DNA from: Streptomyces roseicoloratus
GTDB taxonomy: Bacteria; Actinomycetota; Actinomycetes; Streptomycetales; Streptomycetaceae
Direction: 5' to 3'
NCBI RefSeq assembly: GCF_004117935.1
Contig: NZ_SDOY01000132.1
Span: 1 to 64,000, forward strand
Length of the DNA: 64,000 bases
Below are positions 55,403 through 63,199 of this stretch, one piece after another; within the stretch, counting starts at the first letter, position 1, and every line of letters starts with the position of its first letter. The translations under genes were made by a program, and so were the position numbers. The notes under the pieces are model-generated. The model did no database searches. It saw only the letters and a program-made list of their open reading frames with translations, and was not told where the DNA came from.

Positions 55403-56965
55403 GTGCCGAGTTTTGACACCCGCGTCCCCGCGGTCCTTGTGCGGCTCGACCCGAACCCCTTTCACCACGGCACGCTCGGCGCGGCGCGGTCCCTGGGGCG
55501 GGCCGGCATCGCGGTCCACGCGGTCGTCGAGTCGCCGGCCAGTCCGGTCGTCCGCTCCCGCTACCTCCGGCGCGCCCACCAGCGCCCCGCAGAGCCGTCA
55601 CCCGCCGAACTGACCCGGCTGCTGCACCGGATCGCCGACGAGATCGACGCCGAGACCGACGACGCGTCCGGCCGGTCCGACGACGGGCCCGCCGAGCGGG
55701 AGGCGCGGGACGACGGCCGGCTCATCCCCCTGCCCGACCTCCGAACGGACCTCCGCACCGGCCTCCGCACCGATCACCGCACCGATCACCGCACCGATCT
55801 CCGTCCCGATCACCATCCCGATCACCATCCCGAACGCCCCGACCGCCCCGACCGCCCCCAACGCCCCGCGCGGCAGGCGCTGCTCGTGCCGCTCGACGAC
55901 ATCACCGCCCTTGCCCTCGCCGAGTGCCGGCCCGAGCTGGCGGACCGCTTCCTGCTGCCCGACCAGTCGCCCGAGCAGCTCACCCGCGTCGCCGACAAGG
56001 CCCAGCTCGCCGAGACCTGCCGGGCCCTCGCGCTCCCTCACCCGCGCACCGAACTCCCCGCCAGCGCCGACGAGGCCGCCGCCATGGCCTGGTCGCTCGG
56101 GCTCCCGGTGATCGCGAAGTGGAGCCGGCCCTGGCTGCTGCCGGTCGGCGGCGGGCTGCGCAGCACCACGATCGTCGGCTCGCTCGCCGAGGTCCGCGAG
56201 CTGTACGCGCGCGCCCCGCAGGCCGGCAGCCGGCTGCTGCTCCAGGAGCTGCTGCCCGCGGGGCGGGGCCTCGACTGGTTCTTCCACGGGTACGTGGACT
56301 CCGCCGGCGGCTGCTCGACCGGGGCCACCGGCATCAAGGAGCGCTCGTGGCCCGACGGCGCCGGGCTCACGGCGGTGGGCCGCTGGACGGCCAACCCCGT
56401 GGTCGACGCGACGGCCCGGGAGCTGCTGTCGGCGCTCGGCTACCGGGGCGTGTGCGACCTCGACTTCCGGCTCGACCGGACGACCGGCGCCTACCACCTG
56501 GTCGACTTCAACCCCCGGCCCGGCGCCCAGTTCCGGCTGTTCGCCGACCGGGACGGGCTCGACGTGGTCCGGGCCATGCACCTGGACCTCACCGGCCGTC
56601 CGGTGCCCGCGCACCACCCTTCGTACGGGCGGCGGTTCTTCGTCGAGAACTACGCGGCCCTCTCCTACCTGACCGCGCCGGGCCGCCGGCACACGGCCGG
56701 GCCGCCCGGGACCGGCGGCACGCGCGGCCGCGAGCCGGGCGGAGGCGAGGCGGCCTGGTTCGCCGCCGACGACCCGCGGCCGGCGCTCGCGATGATGCGC
56801 GCCTGGTTCGCCCACGTCCTGCGCAAGGGCCTGCTGACGCTCCGTCGGCTGACGCGCCTGCTGGCCCGGCGGCTGCTCCGCGCCGGCGGCCCGCGGCCGG
56901 TGGCGACCGTGCCCGCGCCGCAGCCCCCGCCCCGTACCACCGACGACCGGATGACCCAACGATGA
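55403..56965 (+). CDS. ATP-grasp family ligase
   Basis: A 520-residue protein from GTG 55403 (GAAGGA upstream). The N-terminal Rossmann-like part is VRLDPNPFHHGTLGAARSLGRAGIAVHAVVE. A low-complexity insertion (~110-155) of Arg-Thr-Asp-His and Pro-Asp-His repeats follows. The ATP-grasp core has RVADKAQLAETCRALALPHPRT, LPVIAKWSRPW, LLLQELLPAGRGLDWFFHGYV and FRLDRTTGAYHLVDFNPRPGAQFRL, which holds the metal-binding Asp/Asn. It joins a carboxylate to an amine or hydroxyl through an acyl phosphate. It is 28 nt upstream of the flavin oxidoreductase gene. Substrate unknown; a sugar-acid or aminoacyl decoration is possible. Confidence 0.85.
   Translation: MPSFDTRVPAVLVRLDPNPFHHGTLGAARSLGRAGIAVHAVVESPASPVVRSRYLRRAHQRPAEPSPAELTRLLHRIADEIDAETDDASGRSDDGPAEREARDDGRLIPLPDLRTDLRTGLRTDHRTDHRTDLRPDHHPDHHPERPDRPDRPQRPARQALLVPLDDITALALAECRPELADRFLLPDQSPEQLTRVADKAQLAETCRALALPHPRTELPASADEAAAMAWSLGLPVIAKWSRPWLLPVGGGLRSTTIVGSLAEVRELYARAPQAGSRLLLQELLPAGRGLDWFFHGYVDSAGGCSTGATGIKERSWPDGAGLTAVGRWTANPVVDATARELLSALGYRGVCDLDFRLDRTTGAYHLVDFNPRPGAQFRLFADRDGLDVVRAMHLDLTGRPVPAHHPSYGRRFFVENYAALSYLTAPGRRHTAGPPGTGGTRGREPGGGEAAWFAADDPRPALAMMRAWFAHVLRKGLLTLRRLTRLLARRLLRAGGPRPVATVPAPQPPPRTTDDRMTQR
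55738..55860. repeat. Degenerate repeats inside the ATP-grasp gene
   Basis: CCTCCGCACC and CACCGATCACCG units, then ATCACCATCCCG and CCGACCGCCC units, in frame, giving a His/Asp/Arg/Pro insertion absent from normal ATP-grasp proteins. Confidence 0.75.
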
Positions 56966-56993
56966 GACCGACGACCCCGAAGGCGGAACGCGC

Positions 56994-58262
56994 ATGTACG
57001 ACCTGGTGATTGTGGGAGCGGGGCCCTACGGCCTGTCCATCGCCGCCCACGCGGCGGCGCACGGGCTGGACCTGCGGATCTTCGGCCGCCCCATGGACAT
57101 GTGGCACGCCATGCCCTCGGCGATGTTCCTCAAGTCCGAGCCGTGGGCCTCGCACCTCTCCGATCCGGCGGGCGCGTACGGGCTCGACGCCTACGCGGCC
57201 GGCCGCGGGGTCCGCGCCGAGCACGGCGTACCGCTGCCGGTCGGCTTCTTCGCCGCGTACGGCGACTGGTTCGCCCGTCAGGCGGTGCCGTCGCTCGACG
57301 AGCGGCTCGTCACCGCCGTGGCACCGGCCCCCGGCGGCGGGTTCACGGTCACGGCGGAGGACGGCGAGGCCGTCCGCGCCCGTACGGTCGCGCTGGCGGT
57401 CGGCGTGCTGCCGTTCCTGGAGATCCCGGGCCCGCTGCGTGGACTGCCCCGCCGCCTCGTCACCCACTCGAGCCACCACGGCGAGCTCGACGGCTTCGCC
57501 GGCCGGGACGTCACGGTGATCGGCGCCGGGCAGGCGGCCCTGGAGACCGCGGCCATCCTCACCGAGCAGGGCGCTTCGGTACGGATCCTGGCCCGCTCCG
57601 GCCGGCTGAACTGGAACACGGTGCCGCCGGCCCTCGACCGCGGCCCCTGGCGGTCGCTGCGCGCCCCGCACACCGGGCTGGGCTGCGGCTGGCAGAACAA
57701 GCTGTACGCGGACACGCCCGGCCTGTTCCGGCGGCTGCCCGCCGCGACCCGTGAGCGGATCTTCGACTCGGCGCTCGGCCCGGCCGGCGCCTGGTGGCTG
57801 CGCGAGCGGTTCGCGCAGGTCGGGGACGTACGGCTCGGGCACCGGGTGACGGGCGCGACGGTGACGGCGGACGAACGGCTGCGGCTCGACGTGGCCGGGC
57901 CCGGCGGGGCGACGGACGTCGTGGAGACCGACCACGTCGTCGCCGCGACCGGATTCGTGCCGAACCTGGACCGCGCCGGCGTCCTGGCGCCGGAACTGCG
58001 CGACGGGCTGCGCCGGGTGGGCGCGGGCGGGGCGCCGGAGGTGGGCGGGCTCTTCGAGTCCTCGTGGCCCGGGCTGTTCCTCGCGGGGCTGCTCACGGCT
58101 CCGTCGTACGGGCCGTCGATGCGGTTCGTGTTCGGCGCGGGCCACACGGCCGGGCGGCTCGTGAAGGGCGTGCGGCAGCGGCTGCGGTCGGCGGCCGGGC
58201 GCGGCGGCGTGGTGGGCCGGCCGCGGTCCGGCGAGGAGCGGGTGGCCGCCGGGGCCTCCTGA
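56994..58262 (+). CDS. FAD-dependent NAD(P)-binding oxidoreductase
   Basis: A 422-residue flavoprotein. The FAD dinucleotide motif GAGPYG is at residues ~8-13 (VIVGAGPYGLSIAAHAA) and the NAD(P) motif GAGQAALETA at ~176-185. The segment WHAMPSAMFLKSEPWASHLSDP and the final ATGFVPNLDRAGVL also fit the FMO/lysine-N-hydroxylase-like group. The C-terminus has LFLAGLLTAPSYGPSMRFVFGAGHTAGRLVKGV. It probably oxidises the product of the ATP-grasp enzyme or a lipid or sugar intermediate, but the substrate is unknown. The ribosome site AAGGCGGA suits ATG 56994. Confidence 0.87.
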   Translation: MYDLVIVGAGPYGLSIAAHAAAHGLDLRIFGRPMDMWHAMPSAMFLKSEPWASHLSDPAGAYGLDAYAAGRGVRAEHGVPLPVGFFAAYGDWFARQAVPSLDERLVTAVAPAPGGGFTVTAEDGEAVRARTVALAVGVLPFLEIPGPLRGLPRRLVTHSSHHGELDGFAGRDVTVIGAGQAALETAAILTEQGASVRILARSGRLNWNTVPPALDRGPWRSLRAPHTGLGCGWQNKLYADTPGLFRRLPAATRERIFDSALGPAGAWWLRERFAQVGDVRLGHRVTGATVTADERLRLDVAGPGGATDVVETDHVVAATGFVPNLDRAGVLAPELRDGLRRVGAGGAPEVGGLFESSWPGLFLAGLLTAPSYGPSMRFVFGAGHTAGRLVKGVRQRLRSAAGRGGVVGRPRSGEERVAAGAS

Positions 58263-58292
58263 AGGACGGTTCGGGTCCCGCGTCAGGACGAA

Positions 58293-58335
58293 GGCCGGCC
58301 CCGGGGAGCGTGGTGGACGCTCCCCGGGGCCGGCC
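58293..58335. terminator. Perfect 19-bp hairpin between convergent genes
   Basis: GGCCGGCCCCGGGGAGCGT pairs with its exact complement around GGTGG. The longest perfect stem I found in the window, between the oxidoreductase and the third chaplin. Confidence 0.9.
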
Positions 58336-58364
58336 CGGTCCTGCGCGAACCGCGTCGGACGACG

Positions 58365-58598
58365 TCAGTGGTTGACGCAGACGTTGCCGATCGCGGGGTT
58401 GAGCGCGCCGATCAGGTTCACGCTGTTGCCGCAGACGTTGATCGGGACGTGGATCGGAACCTGGACCACGTTGCCCGAGAGGACGCCCGGCGAACCGACG
58501 GCGATGCCCTCGGCGTGCGAGTCGGCCGACGCGGGAGCGGCGGCACCCAGGGCCATGAGCAGACCGGCGACGGCGACCGCAGCCTTCTTGCACTTCAT
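58365..58598 (-). CDS. Short chaplin (third copy)
   Basis: A 77-residue secreted protein from ATG 58598. The basic start MKCKKAAVAVAGLLMALG and a signal cut near ASA-DS lead to one chaplin domain: GIAVGSPGVLSGNVVQVPIHVPINVCGNSVNLIGALNPAIGNVCVNH. Both cysteines are present. An extra Cys (position 3) lies in the signal peptide. The sequence differs from the 41.2 kb chaplin at many positions in the leader but is close to it in the amyloid core. It closes the polysaccharide region on the right. Antisense reading into the upstream region is rejected. Confidence 0.94.
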   Translation of the reverse strand: MKCKKAAVAVAGLLMALGAAAPASADSHAEGIAVGSPGVLSGNVVQVPIHVPINVCGNSVNLIGALNPAIGNVCVNH

Positions 58599-58765
58599 TT
58601 CGTCTGGATCCTTTCTGCGGCGGAAGAAATTCACGGCTTTCGTGAGGTGCGGGACAACGTGCGACCCGCCTTCCGCTGCACGATTCCCAACGACCCTGCC
58701 ACGGAAAGGAAACCGCACGGCGTTCCGCTCGCCGTTGTTCACCCCATTGCCGCGCGCAGAATCGC

Positions 58766-58969
58766 TCAGCGGGGCCAGACAGGTGTCCTCATGAGCCGCT
58801 CCCATTCCCGGTCGGGCACGCCGGGAACCGCCCGGCCGGCCAGCATCCACTGGCGGGCCAGCGCGGAATACACCGGAAAGGGTTCCTGGTCGACCGGCGG
58901 CGGATCGGGCACGTAACGGCTCTTCGGAATGAAGGCCATCCGCTCCCATTTCCCTCGATCGGGGGCCAT
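58766..58969 (-). CDS. Small uncharacterised protein
   Basis: A 67-residue protein from ATG 58969, which has AAGGAG 7 nt upstream. An ATG at 58939 with GGGAGCGG is also well placed and would give MAFIPKSRYVPDPPPVDQEP. The rest is PFPVYSALARQWMLAGRAVPGVPDREWERLMRTPVWPR, Trp- and Arg-rich with one predicted helix. No signal or membrane segment. Two good ribosome sites and normal codon use support coding. It is divergent from the LCP gene and co-directional with the chaplin. Function unknown. Confidence 0.6.
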   Translation of the reverse strand: MAPDRGKWERMAFIPKSRYVPDPPPVDQEPFPVYSALARQWMLAGRAVPGVPDREWERLMRTPVWPR

Positions 58970-58998
58970 ATTCGCTCCTTCCGCTGACGTTCCGCATC

Positions 58999-59011
58999 AT
59001 GACACAGTCAT
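58999..59011. promoter_or_regulatory. Inverted repeat ATGAC-ACA-GTCAT in a divergent promoter
   Basis: Perfect 5-bp arms with a 3-nt centre, in the 117-bp gap between the small protein gene and the LCP gene. Short, so weak evidence for an operator. Confidence 0.3.
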
Positions 59012-59086
59012 CGCGGGAGAGTGATTCGAACACTCCGCGCCGCGTCGCGCACCTACGTACGAGAGCGTCCGATTTAACGTTTCTGC

Positions 59087-60145
59087 ATGAAATTCCCCCA
59101 CTCCCCCCGGCGCACGCGCTCCCGCCTGCGCCGGAGACGTACGCTGCTCGTGTCCACGGCCCTGGTCGCGCTCGGCACCGGCGCCCTCGCCTGGGCACCG
59201 CCTGACCTGCCCGCGCCCGAGAAGGGCCTCAACCTCCTCGTCGTCGGGCTCGACAGCCGCGAGGGCGTCACCGCCGCCGAGAAGAAGACGTACCGGCTCG
59301 GCAGCCGCGAGTGCTCCTGCACGGACGTGATGATGCTGGTGCACGTGTCGGCGAAGAACGACCGGGTGAGCGTGCTGAGCCTGCCGCGCGACTCCCTCAC
59401 CGGCTTCCACGACGGGCACGTCGACCGACGTACGGGCCGGAAGCACGAGTCCCATCCCGCGAAGATCAACAGCGCGTGGGCGGAAGGCGGCTCGTCCTTC
59501 ACCATCGAGACCGTCGAGGCGATGACCGGACTGCAGGTGCACCGCTACCTGGAGATCGACTTCCGGCGCTTCATGGACACCGTCGACTTCTACGACGAGG
59601 GCGTGCCCGTCTGCACGAAGATCCCCCTCAAGGACACGGTCACCGGGCTCGACCTCAAACCCGGCTCGAAGTCGGTGCGGGGCGGCGAGGCGCTGCAGTT
59701 CGTCCGCTCCCGCCGCGCGGACGGCAAGATGGACTTCGGCCGCATCCAGAAGCAGCACCTGTTCCTGGCCAACCTGCACCGCAACCTGCGCGACGGCCTG
59801 CTCAGCAGCCCGACCGGCCTCAAGGCCTTCGCCACGACGCTGCGCGGCACCGACAAGGGCGAGCGCGCCATCTCCGTCACGGAACTCGTCCGGCTGGCCG
59901 GCCGCCTGAAACGGCTCACGCCGAGTCAGACCCAGTTCGCGACCGTGCCCGTGGGCGGCTTCAACGCCACCATCGCGGGCGTCGGCTCGACCCTCGCCTG
60001 GGACGAGAAGTACGCCGCGGAGGTCTTCGCGGCCCTGCGCGCGGACAAACCCCTGCCGAAGCCCCACGCGCAGCAGACGAGCGAGATCCCGAAGGGCCTC
60101 GGCGAGTACCGGCCGACCGGCGGCGGCACACTGCTCTGCGCGTAG
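59087..60145 (+). CDS. LytR-CpsA-Psr (LCP) family wall-polymer ligase
   Basis: A 352-residue protein. It has a very basic N-terminus, an anchor helix (LLVSTALVALGTGALAW, ~20-36) and an LCP domain. GLNLLVVGLDSREG carries the catalytic Asp and Arg, DVMMLVHVSAKNDRVSVLSLPRDSL the pyrophosphate contacts, KINSAWAEGG and FVRSRRADGKMDFGRIQKQHLFL the conserved Arg triad. LCP enzymes move glycopolymers from undecaprenyl pyrophosphate to peptidoglycan. Its place at the end of the polysaccharide region makes it the candidate ligase for that polymer. No ribosome site is visible; the mRNA may be leaderless (ATTTAAC 8 nt before ATG). Confidence 0.92.
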   Translation: MKFPHSPRRTRSRLRRRRTLLVSTALVALGTGALAWAPPDLPAPEKGLNLLVVGLDSREGVTAAEKKTYRLGSRECSCTDVMMLVHVSAKNDRVSVLSLPRDSLTGFHDGHVDRRTGRKHESHPAKINSAWAEGGSSFTIETVEAMTGLQVHRYLEIDFRRFMDTVDFYDEGVPVCTKIPLKDTVTGLDLKPGSKSVRGGEALQFVRSRRADGKMDFGRIQKQHLFLANLHRNLRDGLLSSPTGLKAFATTLRGTDKGERAISVTELVRLAGRLKRLTPSQTQFATVPVGGFNATIAGVGSTLAWDEKYAAEVFAALRADKPLPKPHAQQTSEIPKGLGEYRPTGGGTLLCA

Positions 60146-60304
60146 GCACCGCGGGCGGGGCGGGGCGCGAAATGCGGGGCGGGGCGGGATGCGCGGCGGC
60201 GCGTCCGGCCCTGCCTCCGCCCCGCGCTCCGTCTCCCCGTCTCCGCCCCGCGCCGTCTCCGCCCCGCCCGCCTCCGCGTCTCCGCGTCTCCGCCCCGGCT
60301 CCCG

Positions 60305-62332
60305 TCAGTGGGCGGCGAGCTTGCGGGACAGCTCCTCCGGGTCCGTCGTCGGCGCGTCGCAGACGAAGTGCCGGCAGACATAGGCGGTGGCCCGGCCGTC
60401 GATGAGCGGCCGGTCCCTCAGCAGCGGGAACTCCTCGCCGCCGGGCAGTCCGGTGGCGAGGACCGCGCCGGGCGTGCCGGCACGCAGGGCGGTGCGGCGC
60501 AGCGCGCGGAAGGCCTCGTCGTCGGGCGCGCCCACCACGGCGATCTCGCGCGGCCCGTCGAGCAGCGCCTCGGCGACGGCGAGGCCCCAGCCGATGAACC
60601 GGGGCGCACGCGGGCCGAGCGCCCTGACCACGCCGAGCGCGCGTTCCGCGGCGGTCCGGTGGGCTTCGGAGCCGGTGTGCGCCGCGTACGTGAGGAGCGC
60701 GCCGGCGGCCGCGGTCCAGCCGGAGGGCGTGGCGTTGTCGGTCGGGTCCTGGGGGCGGCGGATCAGCCGTTCGGCGTCGTGCGCGGTGTCGTAGAGCGCT
60801 CCGCCCTCGGCGGTGAACTGGTCGAGGACGACGTCGAGGAGGAAGCCGGCGAACTCCAGCCACACGCCTTCGCCGGTGACGGACGCGAGCGCGAGGAAGC
60901 CCTCGGCGACGTCCGCGTAGTCCTCCAGGACACCCGCGTTGCCGCCCGCGTGTCCGTCCTTGGACGTACGGGTCAGGCGGGCGCCTTCGTCGAGGTGGAG
61001 CCGGACCAGCAGGTCGGCGGCCTCGGTGGCCCGCTCGACCAGGTCGGGACGGTCGAAGAGGGCGCCGGCCTCGGCGAGGGCGGCGACGGCGAGCCCGTTC
61101 CAGGCGGCGACGACCTTGTCGTCCCGGCCGGGCCGCGGGCGCTGCTCGCGTGCGGCGAGCAGCCGGGCCCGCACGGAGGCGATCCGCTCGGCGTCGGAGA
61201 CACCGGCGTCCTGCGGGAGCTGGAGCACGGAGGACCCGTGCTCGAAGGTCCCGTCCTCGGTCACGCCGAAGTACCGGGCCGCATCGCCGGCGTCCTCCTC
61301 CCCGAGCACGGCGGCGAGCTGCGCGGGCGTCCACACGTAGTACGCGCCCTCGACGTGCCGGCCCGTACCGTCGTCGGAGTCGGCGTCGAGCGCCGAGGCG
61401 AACCCGCCCTCGGGCGTGCGCAGTTCCCGCACCATGAAGTCGGCCGTCTCCAGCGCGACCCGCCGCGCGAGGCCGCTCCCGGTGGCCCGCCAGAGGTGCG
61501 TGTAGACACGGCAGAGAAGCGCGTTGTCATACAGCATCTTCTCGAAGTGCGGCACGACCCACTCGCGGTCCACCGCGTAGCGCGCGAAACCGCCGCCGAG
61601 CTGGTCGTAGATGCCGCCGCGGGCCATCGCCTCGCAGGTGTCGGCAGCCATCTGCAGGGCGCCCTCGGAGCCCGTACGGGCGTGGTGGCGCAGCAGGAAC
61701 TCCAGCGCCATGGACGGCGGGAACTTGGGCGCGCCGCCGAAGCCGCCGGCCGTGGTGTCGTACTCGCGGGTGAGGCCGAGCAGCGCCTGGGCGAGTTCCT
61801 CCTCGCCGGGGACGCCGTCGCCGCCGAAGGCGAGCGAGCGGGCCGAGAGGTCCTTGACGATCTTCCCGGCGACCTCGCCGACCTCGTCGCGGCGCTCGGT
61901 CCAGGCGTGCGAGACGCCGTCGAGGACGTCGGAGAAGGACGGCATGCCGTGCCGGGGCTCGGGCGGGAAGTAGGTGCCGAAGTAGAACGGCTCGGCGTCC
62001 GGGGTGAGGAAGACGGTCATCGGCCAGCCGCCCTGCCCGGTGGCGGCCTGCACGGCCTCCATGTAGACGGCGTCGACGTCGGGCCGCTCCTCGCGGTCGA
62101 CCTTGACGGCGACGAAGCGCTCGTTGATCAGGGCCGCCGTGACCTCGTCCTCGAAGGACTCGTGGGCCATCACGTGGCACCAGTGGCACGCGGAATAGCC
62201 GACCGACAGCAGTACGGGTACATCGCGCCGTTTCGCTTCCTCGAACGCCTCCGGTCCCCACGGCCACCAGTCGACGGGATTGTCAGCGTGCTGAAGCAGA
62301 TAAGGCGAGGTCGTACCAGCCAACCGGTTCAT
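60305..62332 (-). CDS. DUF255 thioredoxin-fold protein (YyaL/spermatogenesis-associated protein 20 type)
   Basis: A 675-residue protein starting MNRLAGTTSPYLLQHADNPVDWWPWGPEAFEEA at ATG 62332. The N-terminal thioredoxin domain has SVGYSACHWCHVMAHESFED with a CHWC active site (~residue 55) and GGWPMTVFLTPD. The C-terminal ~450 residues form an (alpha/alpha)6 barrel: FGGAPKFPP, GGIYDQLGGGFARYAVDREWVVPHFEKMLYDNALL, DDKVVAAWNGLAVAALAEA. Family members are conserved from bacteria to mammals, but their reaction is not settled. The length is normal. It is convergent with the LCP gene across 159 bp of CCGTCTCCG-type repeats. Confidence 0.93.
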   Translation of the reverse strand: MNRLAGTTSPYLLQHADNPVDWWPWGPEAFEEAKRRDVPVLLSVGYSACHWCHVMAHESFEDEVTAALINERFVAVKVDREERPDVDAVYMEAVQAATGQGGWPMTVFLTPDAEPFYFGTYFPPEPRHGMPSFSDVLDGVSHAWTERRDEVGEVAGKIVKDLSARSLAFGGDGVPGEEELAQALLGLTREYDTTAGGFGGAPKFPPSMALEFLLRHHARTGSEGALQMAADTCEAMARGGIYDQLGGGFARYAVDREWVVPHFEKMLYDNALLCRVYTHLWRATGSGLARRVALETADFMVRELRTPEGGFASALDADSDDGTGRHVEGAYYVWTPAQLAAVLGEEDAGDAARYFGVTEDGTFEHGSSVLQLPQDAGVSDAERIASVRARLLAAREQRPRPGRDDKVVAAWNGLAVAALAEAGALFDRPDLVERATEAADLLVRLHLDEGARLTRTSKDGHAGGNAGVLEDYADVAEGFLALASVTGEGVWLEFAGFLLDVVLDQFTAEGGALYDTAHDAERLIRRPQDPTDNATPSGWTAAAGALLTYAAHTGSEAHRTAAERALGVVRALGPRAPRFIGWGLAVAEALLDGPREIAVVGAPDDEAFRALRRTALRAGTPGAVLATGLPGGEEFPLLRDRPLIDGRATAYVCRHFVCDAPTTDPEELSRKLAAH

Positions 62333-62528
62333 ACGACCCAGCCTCTCACAGCGCCTGGCACGGCCGACGAAACCCTCACGGGATCGCTGAGCTTGACCAC
62401 ATTGCACTCGTGGACCATCACGTGATGGGCGGCATCATCCCCTCCAAGCCGGGCGGCCGGATGCCCCGGAACAGTAGGCTTGGCGCAGCAGCGCCGGACC
62501 TGCCGAGGCTCCTCGAAGGAGGTAGACC

Positions 62529-63095
62529 ATGTCCGCCGAGATGGTGGCGCCCGCGTGGATGCACTCGCAGATCAGCGCGGAGCAGTACGACTCCTGGTCC
62601 GAGGAGCAGTGCGCCGGCGTCGAGATCGTGGACGGGATGGTCGTCGTGAGCCCGAGCGCCTCCAAGCGGCTGGGCCGGCTGGCCCGCATCCTGGCCAATG
62701 CCCTGGACGCTGCCGCGGGCCCGGAGTGGAACGCGGACACGGACTTCGACGTCCGCCTGCAGGACGTTCCCCTCACCAACCGCCGCCCGGACGTCATCGT
62801 CTACCGGGCGGAGACCATCGACCTCACACCCACTCGCCCCGAGCACGTCCTCCTGGTCGTCGAGGTCGTGTCGCCCGGATCGGAGACCACCGACCGGATC
62901 GTGAAGGTGGACCAGTACGCCAAAGCCGGCATCCCCTTCTACTGGCGCGTCGAGCATGCTGCCACCGGTGTCCCGATCGTCTACACCTACGTCCTCGACC
63001 CCGCCACGAAGACCTACAGGGACGGCGAGATGTTCACCGGCACAGTGAAAGCCACCGCACCGTTCTCCATCACGGTCGATCTTGGGGCCATGTAG
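62529..63095 (+). CDS. Uma2-family (DUF820) PD-(D/E)XK-fold protein
   Basis: A 188-residue protein with the strong ribosome site AAGGAGG before ATG 62529. Uma2 features are VEIVDGMVVVSPSASKRLGRLARILANAL, NADTDFDVRLQDVPLTNRRPDVIVYRAE (Asp of the PD motif) and HVLLVVEVVSPGSETTDRIVKVDQYAKAGIPFYWRVE, giving the E-V-V and K of the nuclease core. Streptomycetes often carry several Uma2 copies of unknown role. Nuclease activity is predicted from fold only. Single gene, convergent with the reductase. Confidence 0.9.
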   Translation: MSAEMVAPAWMHSQISAEQYDSWSEEQCAGVEIVDGMVVVSPSASKRLGRLARILANALDAAAGPEWNADTDFDVRLQDVPLTNRRPDVIVYRAETIDLTPTRPEHVLLVVEVVSPGSETTDRIVKVDQYAKAGIPFYWRVEHAATGVPIVYTYVLDPATKTYRDGEMFTGTVKATAPFSITVDLGAM

Positions 63096-63116
63096 GGCGG
63101 AGGGGCTTTCCTCCCG

Positions 63117-63146
63117 GCCCGGCCTCCTCGGAGCGGAAGGCCGGGC
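63117..63146. terminator. 9-bp hairpin between convergent genes
   Basis: GCCCGGCCT pairs with AGGCCGGGC around a 12-nt loop, between the Uma2 stop and the reductase stop. Confidence 0.5.
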
Positions 63147-63199
63147 GCAAGGCGTGCGGGTGGTCGCCGAGGCCGTGTCGGGCGGGTTCGTACCGTCCG

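Noticed and set aside
62529..63095. Uma2-family gene as a mobile-element or defence marker
   Set aside because: No transposase, integrase, flanking repeats or composition shift surround it. Uma2 genes are ordinary in streptomycetes.
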